From NCBI RefSeq assembly GCF_004766055.1, contig NZ_SPQR01000001.1, positions 310,001 through 374,000 on the forward strand: 64,000 nt of DNA. The letters run 5' to 3'. Under the pieces are notes generated by a model. It had not been told where the DNA came from and ran no database searches. It was given only the letters and a program-made list of their open reading frames with translations. This DNA is from Desulfosporosinus sp. Sb-LF (GTDB lineage Bacteria; Bacillota; Desulfitobacteriia; Desulfitobacteriales; Desulfitobacteriaceae). Below are positions 34,292-42,516 of the stretch, in pieces. Positions within the stretch are counted from its first letter, which is position 1; every line of letters begins with the position of its first letter. The position numbers and the translations under genes were made by a program.

Positions 34292-34993
34292 TTATTGCCC
34301 TCCTTGCTGTTTCTGCTGGAGTAGGGTCAAGCCTAATGTAGCCCCATATGCTAGTATGCATAAGATAATGCTCAAGGCAATAGCGATGTCGAAGTTACCC
34401 TTGGAAACTTCCAGGACGGTGGCAGTTGTCAGAACACGAGTTTGTCCTTTGATGTTACCCCCTACCGCCATCGACGCCCCAATCTCGGAAACGATAGCCC
34501 CGAAACCAGCAATAATTGCAGCAAGGAGAGAAAAACGGACTTCTTTAAGAAGTAGCCAAATATACTGGAGGCGAGTTGTACCCAGCGCCTGGATTTGGAG
34601 CCTGAGTTTGGGGTCAGTTTGTTGAAGAGCAGCACAGGTTAAGGCGGCGATTATGGGAGAAGCGATGATGGCTTGGGCGATGATAATCGCGATAGGAGTA
34701 TACATAATATTTAAAAAGCCAAAAGGGCCGGAACGCCAAAGGAAAATTGAGACCCAAAGTCCAACGACCACTGGGGGTAAGCCCATCCCGGTATTAACAA
34801 CGCTTAAAACGAATTGCCGCCCTGGAAAGGGTTTCAAAGCTAGGAGCGTGCCGAACGGAATCCCGATAAGTAAGCTTATGAACGTTCCAGTGAAAGAGAC
34901 TTTGAGGGTGAGGAGCGTAATATCGATCACCTCGGGATCCCCGGTTATAAGGAGGCGGATAGCGGCTAGGACACCTTGCCAGATCATTTCCAT
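34292..34993 (-). CDS. tupB: tungstate ABC transporter permease
   Basis: Inner-membrane permease of 233 residues with five to six helices and the binding-protein-dependent transport motif region (ALGTTRLQYIWLLLKEVRFSLLAAIIAGFGAIVSEIGASMAVGGNIKG). I set the start at ATG 34993, with GGTAGG upstream. A longer frame to 35044 (MALAK...) is read through a palindromic repeat and is not likely translated. The partner proteins are TupA and TupC on either side. Length and helix pattern match TupB. Confidence 0.87.
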   Translation of the reverse strand: MEMIWQGVLAAIRLLITGDPEVIDITLLTLKVSFTGTFISLLIGIPFGTLLALKPFPGRQFVLSVVNTGMGLPPVVVGLWVSIFLWRSGPFGFLNIMYTPIAIIIAQAIIASPIIAALTCAALQQTDPKLRLQIQALGTTRLQYIWLLLKEVRFSLLAAIIAGFGAIVSEIGASMAVGGNIKGQTRVLTTATVLEVSKGNFDIAIALSIILCILAYGATLGLTLLQQKQQGGQ

Positions 34994-35022
34994 ACTGTTA
35001 CCTACCCGTTTCAATTTAGATG

Positions 35023-35049
35023 AAAAAGGCTTGGCTAGCGCCAAGCCTT
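35023..35049 (-). terminator. tupA-tupB intergenic palindrome/attenuator
   Basis: AAGGCTTGGC/GCCAAGCCTT with a four-base loop, followed on the minus strand by TTTTT. It should lower permease and ATPase expression relative to the binding protein. Eighteen bases are identical to the element at 22499-22516. Confidence 0.8.
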
Positions 35050-35077
35050 AACTGCTTTAATAAGTTATTAGCAATAA

Positions 35078-35986
35078 TTATTTAAGATCCTCCATCTTTT
35101 TTCCTGCATCAGCGAAGAAGAGGGGCTGGCCGTATTTGTCTTGACCAAAGGATCCGATGAGTTTTTGAGTGTCAGCATCAATCATGAAATCTACGAAGGC
35201 TTTGGCGCCAACAGCATTGACTTTTGGGAATTTTTCAGGGTTAACCTGCATGACGTGATAAATATTCAAGAGAGAAGTTTCCCCTTGAAGGAGAATATCA
35301 AGCTTTAAGTTTTTCTTTGTAGCAAGATAGGTCGCGCGGTCTGTAAGGGTGTAACCCTCTTTGTCCGAGGCAATGGTGAGTGTTTGTCCCATGCCTTGAC
35401 CTGTCGACTGATACTTAGTTCCGGCAGGTTTAATAGAAGCCTTTGTCCATAAAGCTTTTTCCATTTTATCCGTTCCAGAATCGTCTCCACGTGAGACAAA
35501 GATTGAAGGGCTTGCATAAATGGCCTTTAAGGCATCGACCGCTGTTTTTGTTTCTTTTACTTTGGCAGGGTCTGTTGCAGGTCCAACTAAGACAAAATCG
35601 TTATGCATCACAAGCTGATAGTTAATGGCTGTTTTGTTATCCACTAATTTTTTTTCTGAGGCAAAGGCATGCACTAGTAAAACGTCAGCATCCCCTTTTT
35701 CCCCCATGGCTAAAGCGGCTCCTGTACCGACGGCAACTGTTTTGACTTTATAGCCTGTTTTTTTCTCGAAGGCAGGGATGAGAACATCGAGTAGACCGCT
35801 ATCTTGAGTACTTGTGGTGGTCGCTAAAATTAGGTCAGGATTAGCTGGCTTGGGAACTTCGGTTTTTTGTGCTGCTGCAGGAGTTGTGGGAGTTGCAGAT
35901 TTACCACATCCGACGACAACTACTAATAGGGCAATTATAAGGAGTGCAAAACCAAAATTAAGTCTAAATCTAAAATTCTTTTTCAC
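35078..35986 (-). CDS. tupA: tungstate-binding lipoprotein
   Basis: Extracellular solute-binding protein of about 302 residues. A lipoprotein signal is clear: basic start, hydrophobic helix, then VVVVGC as the lipobox. The mature part opens with the TupA hallmark ATTTSTQDSGLLDVLIPAFEKKTGY, whose threonine/serine cluster binds tungstate, and has GDADVLLVHA and FVSRGDDSGTDKME. The start is probably GTG 35986, eight bases after GGAGG; the ATG at 36001 lies within that site. It is the highest-affinity component for tungstate in this family; molybdate binding is usually weaker. It is followed by an attenuator. Confidence 0.9.
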   Translation of the reverse strand: MKKNFRFRLNFGFALLIIALLVVVVGCGKSATPTTPAAAQKTEVPKPANPDLILATTTSTQDSGLLDVLIPAFEKKTGYKVKTVAVGTGAALAMGEKGDADVLLVHAFASEKKLVDNKTAINYQLVMHNDFVLVGPATDPAKVKETKTAVDALKAIYASPSIFVSRGDDSGTDKMEKALWTKASIKPAGTKYQSTGQGMGQTLTIASDKEGYTLTDRATYLATKKNLKLDILLQGETSLLNIYHVMQVNPEKFPKVNAVGAKAFVDFMIDADTQKLIGSFGQDKYGQPLFFADAGKKMEDLK

Positions 35987-36057
35987 ATTTATTTCCTCCA
36001 TCTCATCTTTCTAAAAAACGAACGACCTCTCTGTTCCTTTCCGTACCATCTCGTTCT

Positions 36058-36975
36058 TTAAACATCTAATAGAACTTTTCCTGTTAGAGAAGTATCATAC
36101 CCATTCTGCTGGTGAATGGCTTGGATAAATCCGGAAGATCTCAGTACACTCATGAGCTGTTGCCAAACATCGGTTTTGGCGGTTTTACCTAAACAAACCA
36201 GATCATACCGCTCTTGGAACAGAGGGATAAAATCCAGTCCAAGTCGTTGAGCGGCAGCCTTCACTCCGACGCCGACATCGACCTGCCCATTTGCAACGAG
36301 GCAAGCAACACCGGAGTGTGTGGTTTCTTCATCTTCATAACCCAGAATTTGACCAGGTGATATCTTTGCTGCTTGTAGGTATGCATCCAAGCGTAGACGG
36401 GTTCCTGATCCCTTCTGACGGTTGATGAAATGTAGTCCTTCAAGGGTGATATCTGCCCAGTTACGAAGCTGCAGAGGGTTGCCAGGAGCCACAATGAAAC
36501 CCTGTTCCCGTTGGACTAAATTGACAAGGCGAACGGGTTCTCCGGGGATAACATGTTTGACGAAGGAAATGTTATAGTCCTTTGACAATTCATCCCAAAG
36601 ATGTACCCCTGAAATTTCCGCTTCCCCACGATAAAGTGCGATGAGTCCGTCCATACTACCTTTGAATGAAAGCGAGGATTTGATGGGTACGGGTGTATGT
36701 TTAAGAAACTCAAAAAGTAGCTCGACGATTGGATCGTGGCTACCAACGAAGCGAATGATAGGCAATTCAGGAGTCTCAGAGGGTATGTCTGAATGAACTG
36801 AAATATGGGTTCCAAGAGTTCCGTGCAGATAGTGATTTAGGACAGCCGGATCAATGCGGAGTTGGCGACCGATGTGATGAGCGGGAATCTCTCCCCGTTT
36901 AACAAGTTCATAGAGGGTATATTTCGAAATCTTGAGAATTTTTGCCGCTTCAGCAGCTGTTAAGGTTAGGCTCAA
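36058..36975 (-). CDS. HTH regulator with PBP-like ligand domain, first gene of tup operon
   Basis: Likely transcriptional regulator of tungstate uptake, about 305 residues. Residues 1-55 are an excisionase/MerR-type helix-turn-helix (LTAAEAAKILKISKYTLYELVKRGEIPAHHIGRQLRI). Residues about 80-300 are a cytoplasmic PBP-like domain with HFINRQKGSGTRLRLD and DVGVGVKAAAQRLGLDFIPLFQERYDL. It closely resembles the C-terminal domain of the MoeA fusion at 15871-17781. The start is TTG 36975, six bases after GGAGGTG; an upstream GTG at 36999 is less likely. It lies 71 bases before tupA on the same strand. The ligand is probably tungstate or molybdate, inferred. Confidence 0.85.
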   Translation of the reverse strand: MSLTLTAAEAAKILKISKYTLYELVKRGEIPAHHIGRQLRIDPAVLNHYLHGTLGTHISVHSDIPSETPELPIIRFVGSHDPIVELLFEFLKHTPVPIKSSLSFKGSMDGLIALYRGEAEISGVHLWDELSKDYNISFVKHVIPGEPVRLVNLVQREQGFIVAPGNPLQLRNWADITLEGLHFINRQKGSGTRLRLDAYLQAAKISPGQILGYEDEETTHSGVACLVANGQVDVGVGVKAAAQRLGLDFIPLFQERYDLVCLGKTAKTDVWQQLMSVLRSSGFIQAIHQQNGYDTSLTGKVLLDV

Positions 36976-37185
36976 ATAGTTCACCTCCACACCATTCACC
37001 TTACATTATTCAGTTTAGAATAGTGAGACTAGCAAGTCAATACAGATGTTGAAAACAGAGGGTTTTAATTTTGTTTAGTTTGTTGTATTTGGCGTTTTTA
37101 AATCTTTCGACAGAAATCTTCAATGCGTTTAACACAAGTTGAAGTGTGATAGAGTAAAATGATTGTATACAAGATATTATTTTTA

Positions 37186-37213
37186 TTGACAACACCGTAC
37201 TTTATGCTAAAAT
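37186..37213 (+). promoter_or_regulatory. sigma-A type promoter of speD
   Basis: TTGACA (37186-37191), 16-bp spacer, TAAAAT (37208-37213). It predicts a transcript start near 37220, just before the hairpin leader. Upstream of it, back to 36976, I see only AT-rich sequence. Confidence 0.75.
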
Positions 37214-37230
37214 TTAACCTGATGGAAATT

Positions 37231-37280
37231 TGGAGTAGTCGGTGGAAGAAATGACCGGCTCATACTCCATATTGTTTTTT
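37231..37280 (+). promoter_or_regulatory. candidate attenuator/leader RNA of speD
   Basis: TGGAGTA (37231-37237) pairs with TACTCCA (37263-37269), and an inner CGGT pairs with ACCG across a purine-rich loop; a T run (37275-37280) follows. As an intrinsic terminator in the 5' leader it could control speD in response to SAM, polyamines or a protein. It does not match any riboswitch I recognise. Confidence 0.5.
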
Positions 37281-37306
37281 AACAGAAAAGGGGGCAACGA
37301 TCACAA

Positions 37307-37684
37307 TTGGCAAATTCTCTTGGACGTCATGTGTTGGCTGAAATTTATGGGTGTAGTTTCGACATTTTAAATGACCGTGAAAAAGTCGAAACCCTAATGG
37401 TCAATGCAGCTTTGGAAGCAGGTGCCGAGGTGCGTGAGGTAGTGTTTCATAAGTTTAGTCCTCAAGGGGTGAGCGGTGTTGTTGTTATTTCCGAATCACA
37501 CTTAGCCATCCACACGTGGCCAGAACTCGGATATGCTGCTGTAGACGTCTTTACTTGCGGGGACCGTGTCAATCCCTGGGATGCCTGTAACTATTTAACG
37601 GATCATTTCAAAGCAGGTCATATGACTGCAACGGAAATAAAGCGGGGAATTGTTGAGGATCCAAAGGAAGCGGTAAATATTTAG
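37307..37684 (+). CDS. speD: S-adenosylmethionine decarboxylase proenzyme
   Basis: Makes decarboxylated SAM, the aminopropyl donor for spermidine. This is the short prokaryotic form, 125 residues, which self-cleaves to create a pyruvoyl group. The cleavage serine is S64 in [13 protein letters not shown], with H69 and C84 (VFTCGD) as the expected processing and catalytic residues. TTG start after AAAAGGGGGC. It stands alone between its own promoter and terminator; no spermidine synthase is nearby. Confidence 0.95.
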   Translation: MANSLGRHVLAEIYGCSFDILNDREKVETLMVNAALEAGAEVREVVFHKFSPQGVSGVVVISESHLAIHTWPELGYAAVDVFTCGDRVNPWDACNYLTDHFKAGHMTATEIKRGIVEDPKEAVNI

Positions 37685-37760
37685 GAGGGATATTTATTTT
37701 ACTCCGGACTAAGATAAGTACGGATAATGGAGACAAGTTATATTTTCTGACTGGTCCTAG

Positions 37761-37795
37761 ATAGACCTTGTGACTGAAAAAGTTGCAAGGTCTAT
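37761..37795 (+). terminator. terminator after speD
   Basis: ATAGACCTTG (37761-37770) pairs with CAAGGTCTAT (37786-37795), with inner GACT/AGTT pairing; TGTATTT follows. The remaining bases to 37936 hold nothing recognisable. Confidence 0.7.
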
Positions 37796-37936
37796 TGTAT
37801 TTCAGGATTGATTACATATTCTATCAATAATAATGTCATATTATCAAGGTGCAGTATATTAAAGAAGGCAGGACTTTTAATAAGTATCTCGAATACATAA
37901 TAGGTTAATGTTCTATGATAGACAAGGAGCGATAAG

Positions 37937-38722
37937 ATGGTTCCGGTAGAATTCAGCTTCCTTGAGAAACTGAAAGCAGTGCAGGCGCGTTTGCGTCAAG
38001 AAATTAACTTTAAGCCAGCGGGCTTCGATGAATTGGTTCAGCTGGAGATGGATGAACTTGATCAAACAGTTCATCCGGCTATTGTCTTAGCCGTGAGTCG
38101 GGCTTGCGCAGAACATGGACAAAAATCAGAAGCGCTGGCAGTCATAATACAATTTATATTTATGGCCCATAAGGTTCATAAGTTAATAAAAGATGATCAT
38201 GATATTGCGGAAGAGCTTCGACAGTTTCCAGTGCTTGTCGGGGATTTATTATATGGAAAGTTCTTTTTAGAGCTCTGCCGTGAGAAGCTATTGTTCTTTC
38301 TCGACCCTCTAGCTCAAGTTATTGGAACGATGAGCGAGGGAGGGATATCTAGATGGCTTGCTCGTGACGAGAGACTCGGTATCGATGAGTGTCTTCATAT
38401 TGTTGAGATGGAGAGCGCATCATTAATGGCGTTAGCATCCCGTCTTAGTGCAGAACTTGCGGGTGCTTCACTTCCTGTCCAGGAACAGCTTGAAGCTTTT
38501 GGCTGGGAACTAGGATTAGCGTGGGGAGCGTGGAAGGAACAGTTGGAGAACACTGTTGTACAATCAATCCTTCAACGGGCAAATAATATTTTAAATGAGA
38601 CTTCCTTGAGCTCACAGCTAAAATTACATCCCCTCCGCGAGGTGTATCAATACATAGAAAAGCAAGTGAGCACAAATTATAAACCCCAAGTTGTGAACGG
38701 AGTAGGAGTATGCATAAACTAA
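37937..38722 (+). CDS. degenerate polyprenyl synthase-like protein (HepS-like candidate)
   Basis: A 261-residue all-helical protein that follows the trans-polyprenyl synthase pattern but lacks both catalytic DDxxD motifs. HPAIVLAVSRA, FPVLVGDLLYGKFF, GTMSEGGISRW and ESASLMALASRLSAELAG line up with the family; the first aspartate motif is replaced by KVHKLIKDDHD and the second by LAWGAWKEQ. Bacillus heptaprenyl diphosphate synthase has a non-catalytic component I (HepS, about 250 residues) and catalytic HepT; an intact HepT-like gene lies at 42517-43485. I infer a HepS-like partner. It overlaps the UbiA start by 13 bases. It could also be an unrelated pseudo-enzyme. Confidence 0.6.
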   Translation: MVPVEFSFLEKLKAVQARLRQEINFKPAGFDELVQLEMDELDQTVHPAIVLAVSRACAEHGQKSEALAVIIQFIFMAHKVHKLIKDDHDIAEELRQFPVLVGDLLYGKFFLELCREKLLFFLDPLAQVIGTMSEGGISRWLARDERLGIDECLHIVEMESASLMALASRLSAELAGASLPVQEQLEAFGWELGLAWGAWKEQLENTVVQSILQRANNILNETSLSSQLKLHPLREVYQYIEKQVSTNYKPQVVNGVGVCIN

Positions 38723-39564
38723 AGGTTTTTTTCGAAATGATCAAATTAGAACATACCCTTTTTGCCCTTCCTTTTGCTTACTTAGGTGCCTTTTTGGCGG
38801 CAGATGGAATTCCTTCGGCTTTTAAGCTTATATGGATTACGCTGGCTATGATTGGGGCTAGGACAGCCGCGATGTCCCTAAACCGTTTAATTGACAGGCA
38901 TATTGATGCGCGAAACCCCCGAACGGCCCAGAGGGCACTACCGGCAGGTCAGCTAAGAGTAAATGAAGTCTACATTTATACACTGCTCTCTTTCTTGCTT
39001 TTGGGGTTTTCGGCGTACAGGCTCAATCTTCTGGCCTTGTGGCTAATGCCAATTGCTGTTTTCTTCTTGGTCTTATATTCCTATACAAAACGATTTACAT
39101 GGGCGTGCCATCTCGTATTAGGAATTTCACTGGGCTTAGCCCCTGCTGGAGCCTGGATCGGGGTGACGGGTCATTGGGCTTTAGCCCCAATCCTATTAGG
39201 ATTGGGGGTCGTGACTTGGGTAGCTGGGTTTGATGTCGTTTATGCTTGTCAAGATGTGGAATTTGACCGCAAGGAGGGTCTGCATTCGATCCCGGCAATT
39301 TTTGGCTTGCGAAGAGGCTTGGAAATTTCGTCGTTCCTACATATGCTCGCACCACTCTTCTTTATCGCGGTTGGAGTGGTTATGTCCATGCATTGGCTGT
39401 ACTATGTGGGTGTTGCGATCGCGATTATATTACTCTTTCGCCAGCACCGCCTTGTTTCTGCAGACGATTTCTCAAAGATTGGAGTTGCTTTTTTCGATCT
39501 AAATGGCTACTTAAGTATCTTGCTTTTTGTATTCTCAATCTTGGATTTAACGTTATTGCGCTAA
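38710..39564 (+). CDS. mqnP: UbiA-family prenyltransferase (menaquinone, MqnP-like)
   Basis: Integral membrane aromatic prenyltransferase of 284 residues, eight to nine helices. Both aspartate motifs are clear: NRLIDRHIDARNPRT (about 57-71) and DVVYACQDVEFDRKEGLHSIP (about 176-196), which bind the Mg-diphosphate of the polyprenyl donor. In the company of MqnE- and MqnC-like genes it should prenylate the 1,4-dihydroxy-6-naphthoate of the futalosine route. It starts at ATG within the end of the upstream gene, with a GGAGTAGGAGT site. Confidence 0.88.
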   Translation: MHKLKVFFEMIKLEHTLFALPFAYLGAFLAADGIPSAFKLIWITLAMIGARTAAMSLNRLIDRHIDARNPRTAQRALPAGQLRVNEVYIYTLLSFLLLGFSAYRLNLLALWLMPIAVFFLVLYSYTKRFTWACHLVLGISLGLAPAGAWIGVTGHWALAPILLGLGVVTWVAGFDVVYACQDVEFDRKEGLHSIPAIFGLRRGLEISSFLHMLAPLFFIAVGVVMSMHWLYYVGVAIAIILLFRQHRLVSADDFSKIGVAFFDLNGYLSILLFVFSILDLTLLR

Positions 39565-39579
39565 AAAGGAGAGTATGCT

Positions 39580-40266
39580 ATGCCCTCACTATTTATTGAA
39601 AGTGAACTCAATGATCTGATTGAAAAAATTGAAAAGGGCGAGCGATTGGACTTTGATGCTGGGATTCGTATGATGGAAAGTCAAGACATCTTGGCTCTGG
39701 GGTATATGGCTAATCTTATGCGTGAACGAAAAAACGGTAATCGCACCTATTTTATTGTCAATCGGCCTATTAACTATGCAGATGTTTGTGGTGATCTCGA
39801 TAATAGCACAAATGCTACGATGCTTTATGGTTCTTTAGAGTCTTCAGAGGAACGAATTAACCATTTGTTGCAACTACGGGCGCTACAAGATCGGACTGGA
39901 GGGTTTCTAACATTCATCCCACTTCCTTTGTACCCTAAAAATACCAAAATAGAAGGAACCATGGGAGTGGGAAATACCACGGGTTTTGAAGATTTGAAAG
40001 TGCTTTCGATTTCACGAATCCTTTTAGATAATTTCGATCATATCAAAGCGTTTTGGATGATACTTGGTCCTAGATTGGCACAAGTTTCGTTGGCTTTTGG
40101 AGTGGATGATTTAGACGGAACAGTTGTGGAAGAACGCATAATTCATGTAACCGGGGCTGAAACAAGTCACGCTATGAGTAAACGAGCCATGGTCCACATG
40201 ATTCAAAAAGCAGGTCGAGATGCGGTAGAACGGGATACTCTCTATCGTGTCCTCAAGACCCATTAG
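39580..40266 (+). pseudogene. mqnE: aminofutalosine synthase MqnE with large in-frame internal deletion
   Basis: The frame encodes 228 residues, where MqnE is about 370. Residues 1-68 match the MqnE N-terminus (GERLDFDAGIRMMESQDILALG, then INYADVC). The text then jumps to TNATMLYGSLESSEERINHLLQLRALQDRTGGF, which belongs about 145 residues further on. The missing block holds two of three radical SAM cysteines and most of the barrel, including the GLDSLPGGGAEI region. The rest of the C-terminus is intact (DDLDGTVVEERI) and no frameshift or stop is seen. The junction lies near 39781-39807. It has a good AGGAGAG site. It cannot do MqnE chemistry as read; it is a fresh deletion, an assembly fault, or a repurposed remnant. 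Confidence 0.82.
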
Positions 40267-40288
40267 TACGTGTTGGGGGGAGAAGAAT

Positions 40289-41371
40289 GTGCCAATAGAG
40301 ACCATAAAAATCATTGAGAAACGTCTAGCGGGTGGGCGATTATCTGTCGCAGATGGGGTCAAACTATTACAAGATGCCGATCTTCTCTCATTGGGACAAG
40401 GAGCGGATCTCGTCCGAAAGCAAATGCATCCGAAAAGAATAGTGTCGTTTGTTATTGACCGGAATATTAATTATACTAATGTCTGTTCCTGTCAATGTAA
40501 GTTTTGTGCCTTCTATTGTAAACCAGGAGACCCCGAGGGGTATATTTTGTCACGCGACTTATTACATGCTAAAATTAAAGAGACTATTGCAGTTGGGGGG
40601 ACTCAACTATTGATTCAAGGGGGATTACATCCCGATTTGGATCTTGAGTACTTTGAGAATCTCCTGAGAGATATTAAAGCTCATTTCCCCATTCACATTC
40701 ATTCGTTTAGCCCTCCTGAAATATGGGATCTTGCGAACAAGTCCCAGTTGGCACTCGAGGAAGTCATTCGCCGTCTACGAGAGGCTGGTTTAGATTCGAT
40801 CCCCGGGGGAGGGGCGGAAATTCTTGATGATCGCGTGCGTCATCTGATCAGCCCTAACAAAATTGGTTGGCAGCAATGGATGGATGTGATGATCACAGCA
40901 CACAAACAAGGTATGAAAACCACTGCGACCATGATGTTTGGACATGTAGAGACGTTTGAAGAGCGAGTTCTGCACATGGTTCGTGTGCGAGATGTTCAGG
41001 ATCAAACGGGTGGGTTTACGGCCTTTATTCCTTGGAGTTTTGCCCCTACGAACACTGAACTTGGTGGAGAAGGAAGTACGGGTGTTGAGTATTTGAGGAC
41101 ACTTGCAGTAGCACGCCTGATGATCGATAATGTCCCAAATATTCAAGCGTCTTGGGTCACTCAAGGCGCGAAGATGGCACAGGTTGCTTTACGTTTTGGA
41201 GCGAATGATTTTGGCAGTACCATGTTAGAGGAAAATGTGGTGCGAGCTGCTGGTGTACAAACACGTGTCCCATTACAGGAAATTATTCGTTGTATTGAAG
41301 ATGCAGGTTATCAGGCTGTTCAACGCAATACGCACTACGAATGGCTAAAGGTGTACGGGAAGGAAGTGTAG
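40289..41371 (+). CDS. mqnC: cyclic dehypoxanthine futalosine synthase
   Basis: Radical SAM enzyme of the futalosine menaquinone pathway, about 360 residues. The cluster motif is NVCSCQCKFCAFY (CxxxCxxC). GLDSIPGGGAEILDDRVR, TATMMFGHVET and DQTGGFTAFIPWSFAP are diagnostic for MqnC. It is full length, which makes the shortened MqnE just upstream stand out. Start at GTG 40289 after GGGGGGAGA; the frame extends further upstream to 40247 but overlaps mqnE and lacks a site. Cytoplasmic; acts after MqnE and futalosine hydrolase. Confidence 0.93.
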   Translation: MPIETIKIIEKRLAGGRLSVADGVKLLQDADLLSLGQGADLVRKQMHPKRIVSFVIDRNINYTNVCSCQCKFCAFYCKPGDPEGYILSRDLLHAKIKETIAVGGTQLLIQGGLHPDLDLEYFENLLRDIKAHFPIHIHSFSPPEIWDLANKSQLALEEVIRRLREAGLDSIPGGGAEILDDRVRHLISPNKIGWQQWMDVMITAHKQGMKTTATMMFGHVETFEERVLHMVRVRDVQDQTGGFTAFIPWSFAPTNTELGGEGSTGVEYLRTLAVARLMIDNVPNIQASWVTQGAKMAQVALRFGANDFGSTMLEENVVRAAGVQTRVPLQEIIRCIEDAGYQAVQRNTHYEWLKVYGKEV

Positions 41372-41375
41372 AGCG

Positions 41376-42140
41376 ATGCGCAGGCGCAAGCGACCGCTCG
41401 ATGAGGGCAATTTGCCGCTAATGGAACATATCATAGCCCTGCGTAAAGTTCTGGTTATCGCGGCATATGCTATTGCACTGGGTACAATCATTGGATGGTT
41501 TATCAGTGATCTAACGTTTGCATACTTGGCTACTCCAGTTACTCGCTTGCAAAAAATCATGTTCATTACAACAACTCCAATGGAGCCTATGCTAGTCAAA
41601 TTTAAAGTTTCTGTGTTCATTGGTGTTGCCCTTTCGCTTCCGGTAATTATGTGGCAAATTTGGAGTTTCGTGTTACCAGCATTAAAGCAAAATGAACGGA
41701 AATACTTATATATGATTGTGCCAAGCTCGGTACTTCTCTTTCTAGGTGGGGCCGCTCTGTGTTTCTATGTGGTATTACCTATTGGGATCAAGTTTTTGCT
41801 TTTAACTGGTGGTGGGGGAGTTCAATCGACGCCATTTGTGACCAAAACATCTTACCTTGGTTTTCTGTTGACGTTTCTTTTAACGTTTGGGTTGGTGTTT
41901 CAACTTCCAATTGTCTTATTGATTTTGATTCGGATAGGATTGTTATCTCCTCAGACTTTAGCAAAGAAACGACGCTGGGCGATCTTGACAATTGTCATCA
42001 TGGCTGCTGTGGTTTCCCCAACACCAGATCTGTTTACGCAGCTTCTCATGGCTGGGCCGATGTATCTCCTCTATGAAATGAGTATCTGGCTAGGGTATCT
42101 CGTCTCACGCAGAAGAGAAAAAGAACTAGCTGCGAAATAA
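41376..42140 (+). CDS. tatC: twin-arginine translocase subunit TatC
   Basis: Six-helix membrane protein of 254 residues, the receptor for folded proteins with twin-arginine signals. The N-terminus LPLMEHIIALRKVL matches the conserved TatC LxEL-RxR segment; the periplasmic LPALKQNERKY region and VVSPTPDLFTQLLMAGPMYLLYE near the C-terminus also match. It starts five bases after mqnC. It pairs with the TatA gene 12 bases downstream. No obvious Tat substrate lies in the window. Confidence 0.93.
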   Translation: MRRRKRPLDEGNLPLMEHIIALRKVLVIAAYAIALGTIIGWFISDLTFAYLATPVTRLQKIMFITTTPMEPMLVKFKVSVFIGVALSLPVIMWQIWSFVLPALKQNERKYLYMIVPSSVLLFLGGAALCFYVVLPIGIKFLLLTGGGGVQSTPFVTKTSYLGFLLTFLLTFGLVFQLPIVLLILIRIGLLSPQTLAKKRRWAILTIVIMAAVVSPTPDLFTQLLMAGPMYLLYEMSIWLGYLVSRRREKELAAK

Positions 42141-42152
42141 GGGGGCAAAGAC

Positions 42153-42509
42153 GTGGGCTTTACTGAGATTCTAATGATATTGGCTCTTGCTCTGATTTTA
42201 TTTGGGCCGGAGGATCTGCCGGATATCGCTCGGACAATAGGTAAGGTAGTTTTTGAAATTCGTAAAGCGACCCATGAATTAACCAAAGAATTTCAAAGCT
42301 CAATAAATCTTCCTACTGATGTTCTGAACAAAGCATTTGAACAAACCACTTCATCACGAGTAGCCAAGCCACACTCGCCGCAAACTGTGGCGATAAATAG
42401 TAAGGCTGACGAAGAACTTTTAACGTATGAAGACGAAATCCCAGATGATCCACTAGCGGAACTACCATCAGATATGGTATCTTATGAAGAAAAGGGTGCG
42501 AGCAGGTGA
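42153..42509 (+). CDS. tatA: TatA/TatB family translocase subunit
   Basis: A 118-residue protein with one short N-terminal helix, the FGPEDLPDIARTIGK hinge and an amphipathic helix (VVFEIRKATHELTKEF), then a hydrophilic tail. E in place of the usual K after FGP is common in TatB-like forms. Starts at GTG after AGGGGGCAAAG. With TatC it forms a minimal TatAC system as in other Gram-positives. Its stop lies just before the start of the polyprenyl synthase gene. Confidence 0.88.
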   Translation: MGFTEILMILALALILFGPEDLPDIARTIGKVVFEIRKATHELTKEFQSSINLPTDVLNKAFEQTTSSRVAKPHSPQTVAINSKADEELLTYEDEIPDDPLAELPSDMVSYEEKGASR

Positions 42510-42516
42510 ACCGGTT

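Noticed and set aside
38445-38744. 99-codon antisense frame over the HepS-like and UbiA overlap
   Set aside because: Codon pattern follows the real plus-strand genes; no ribosome site.
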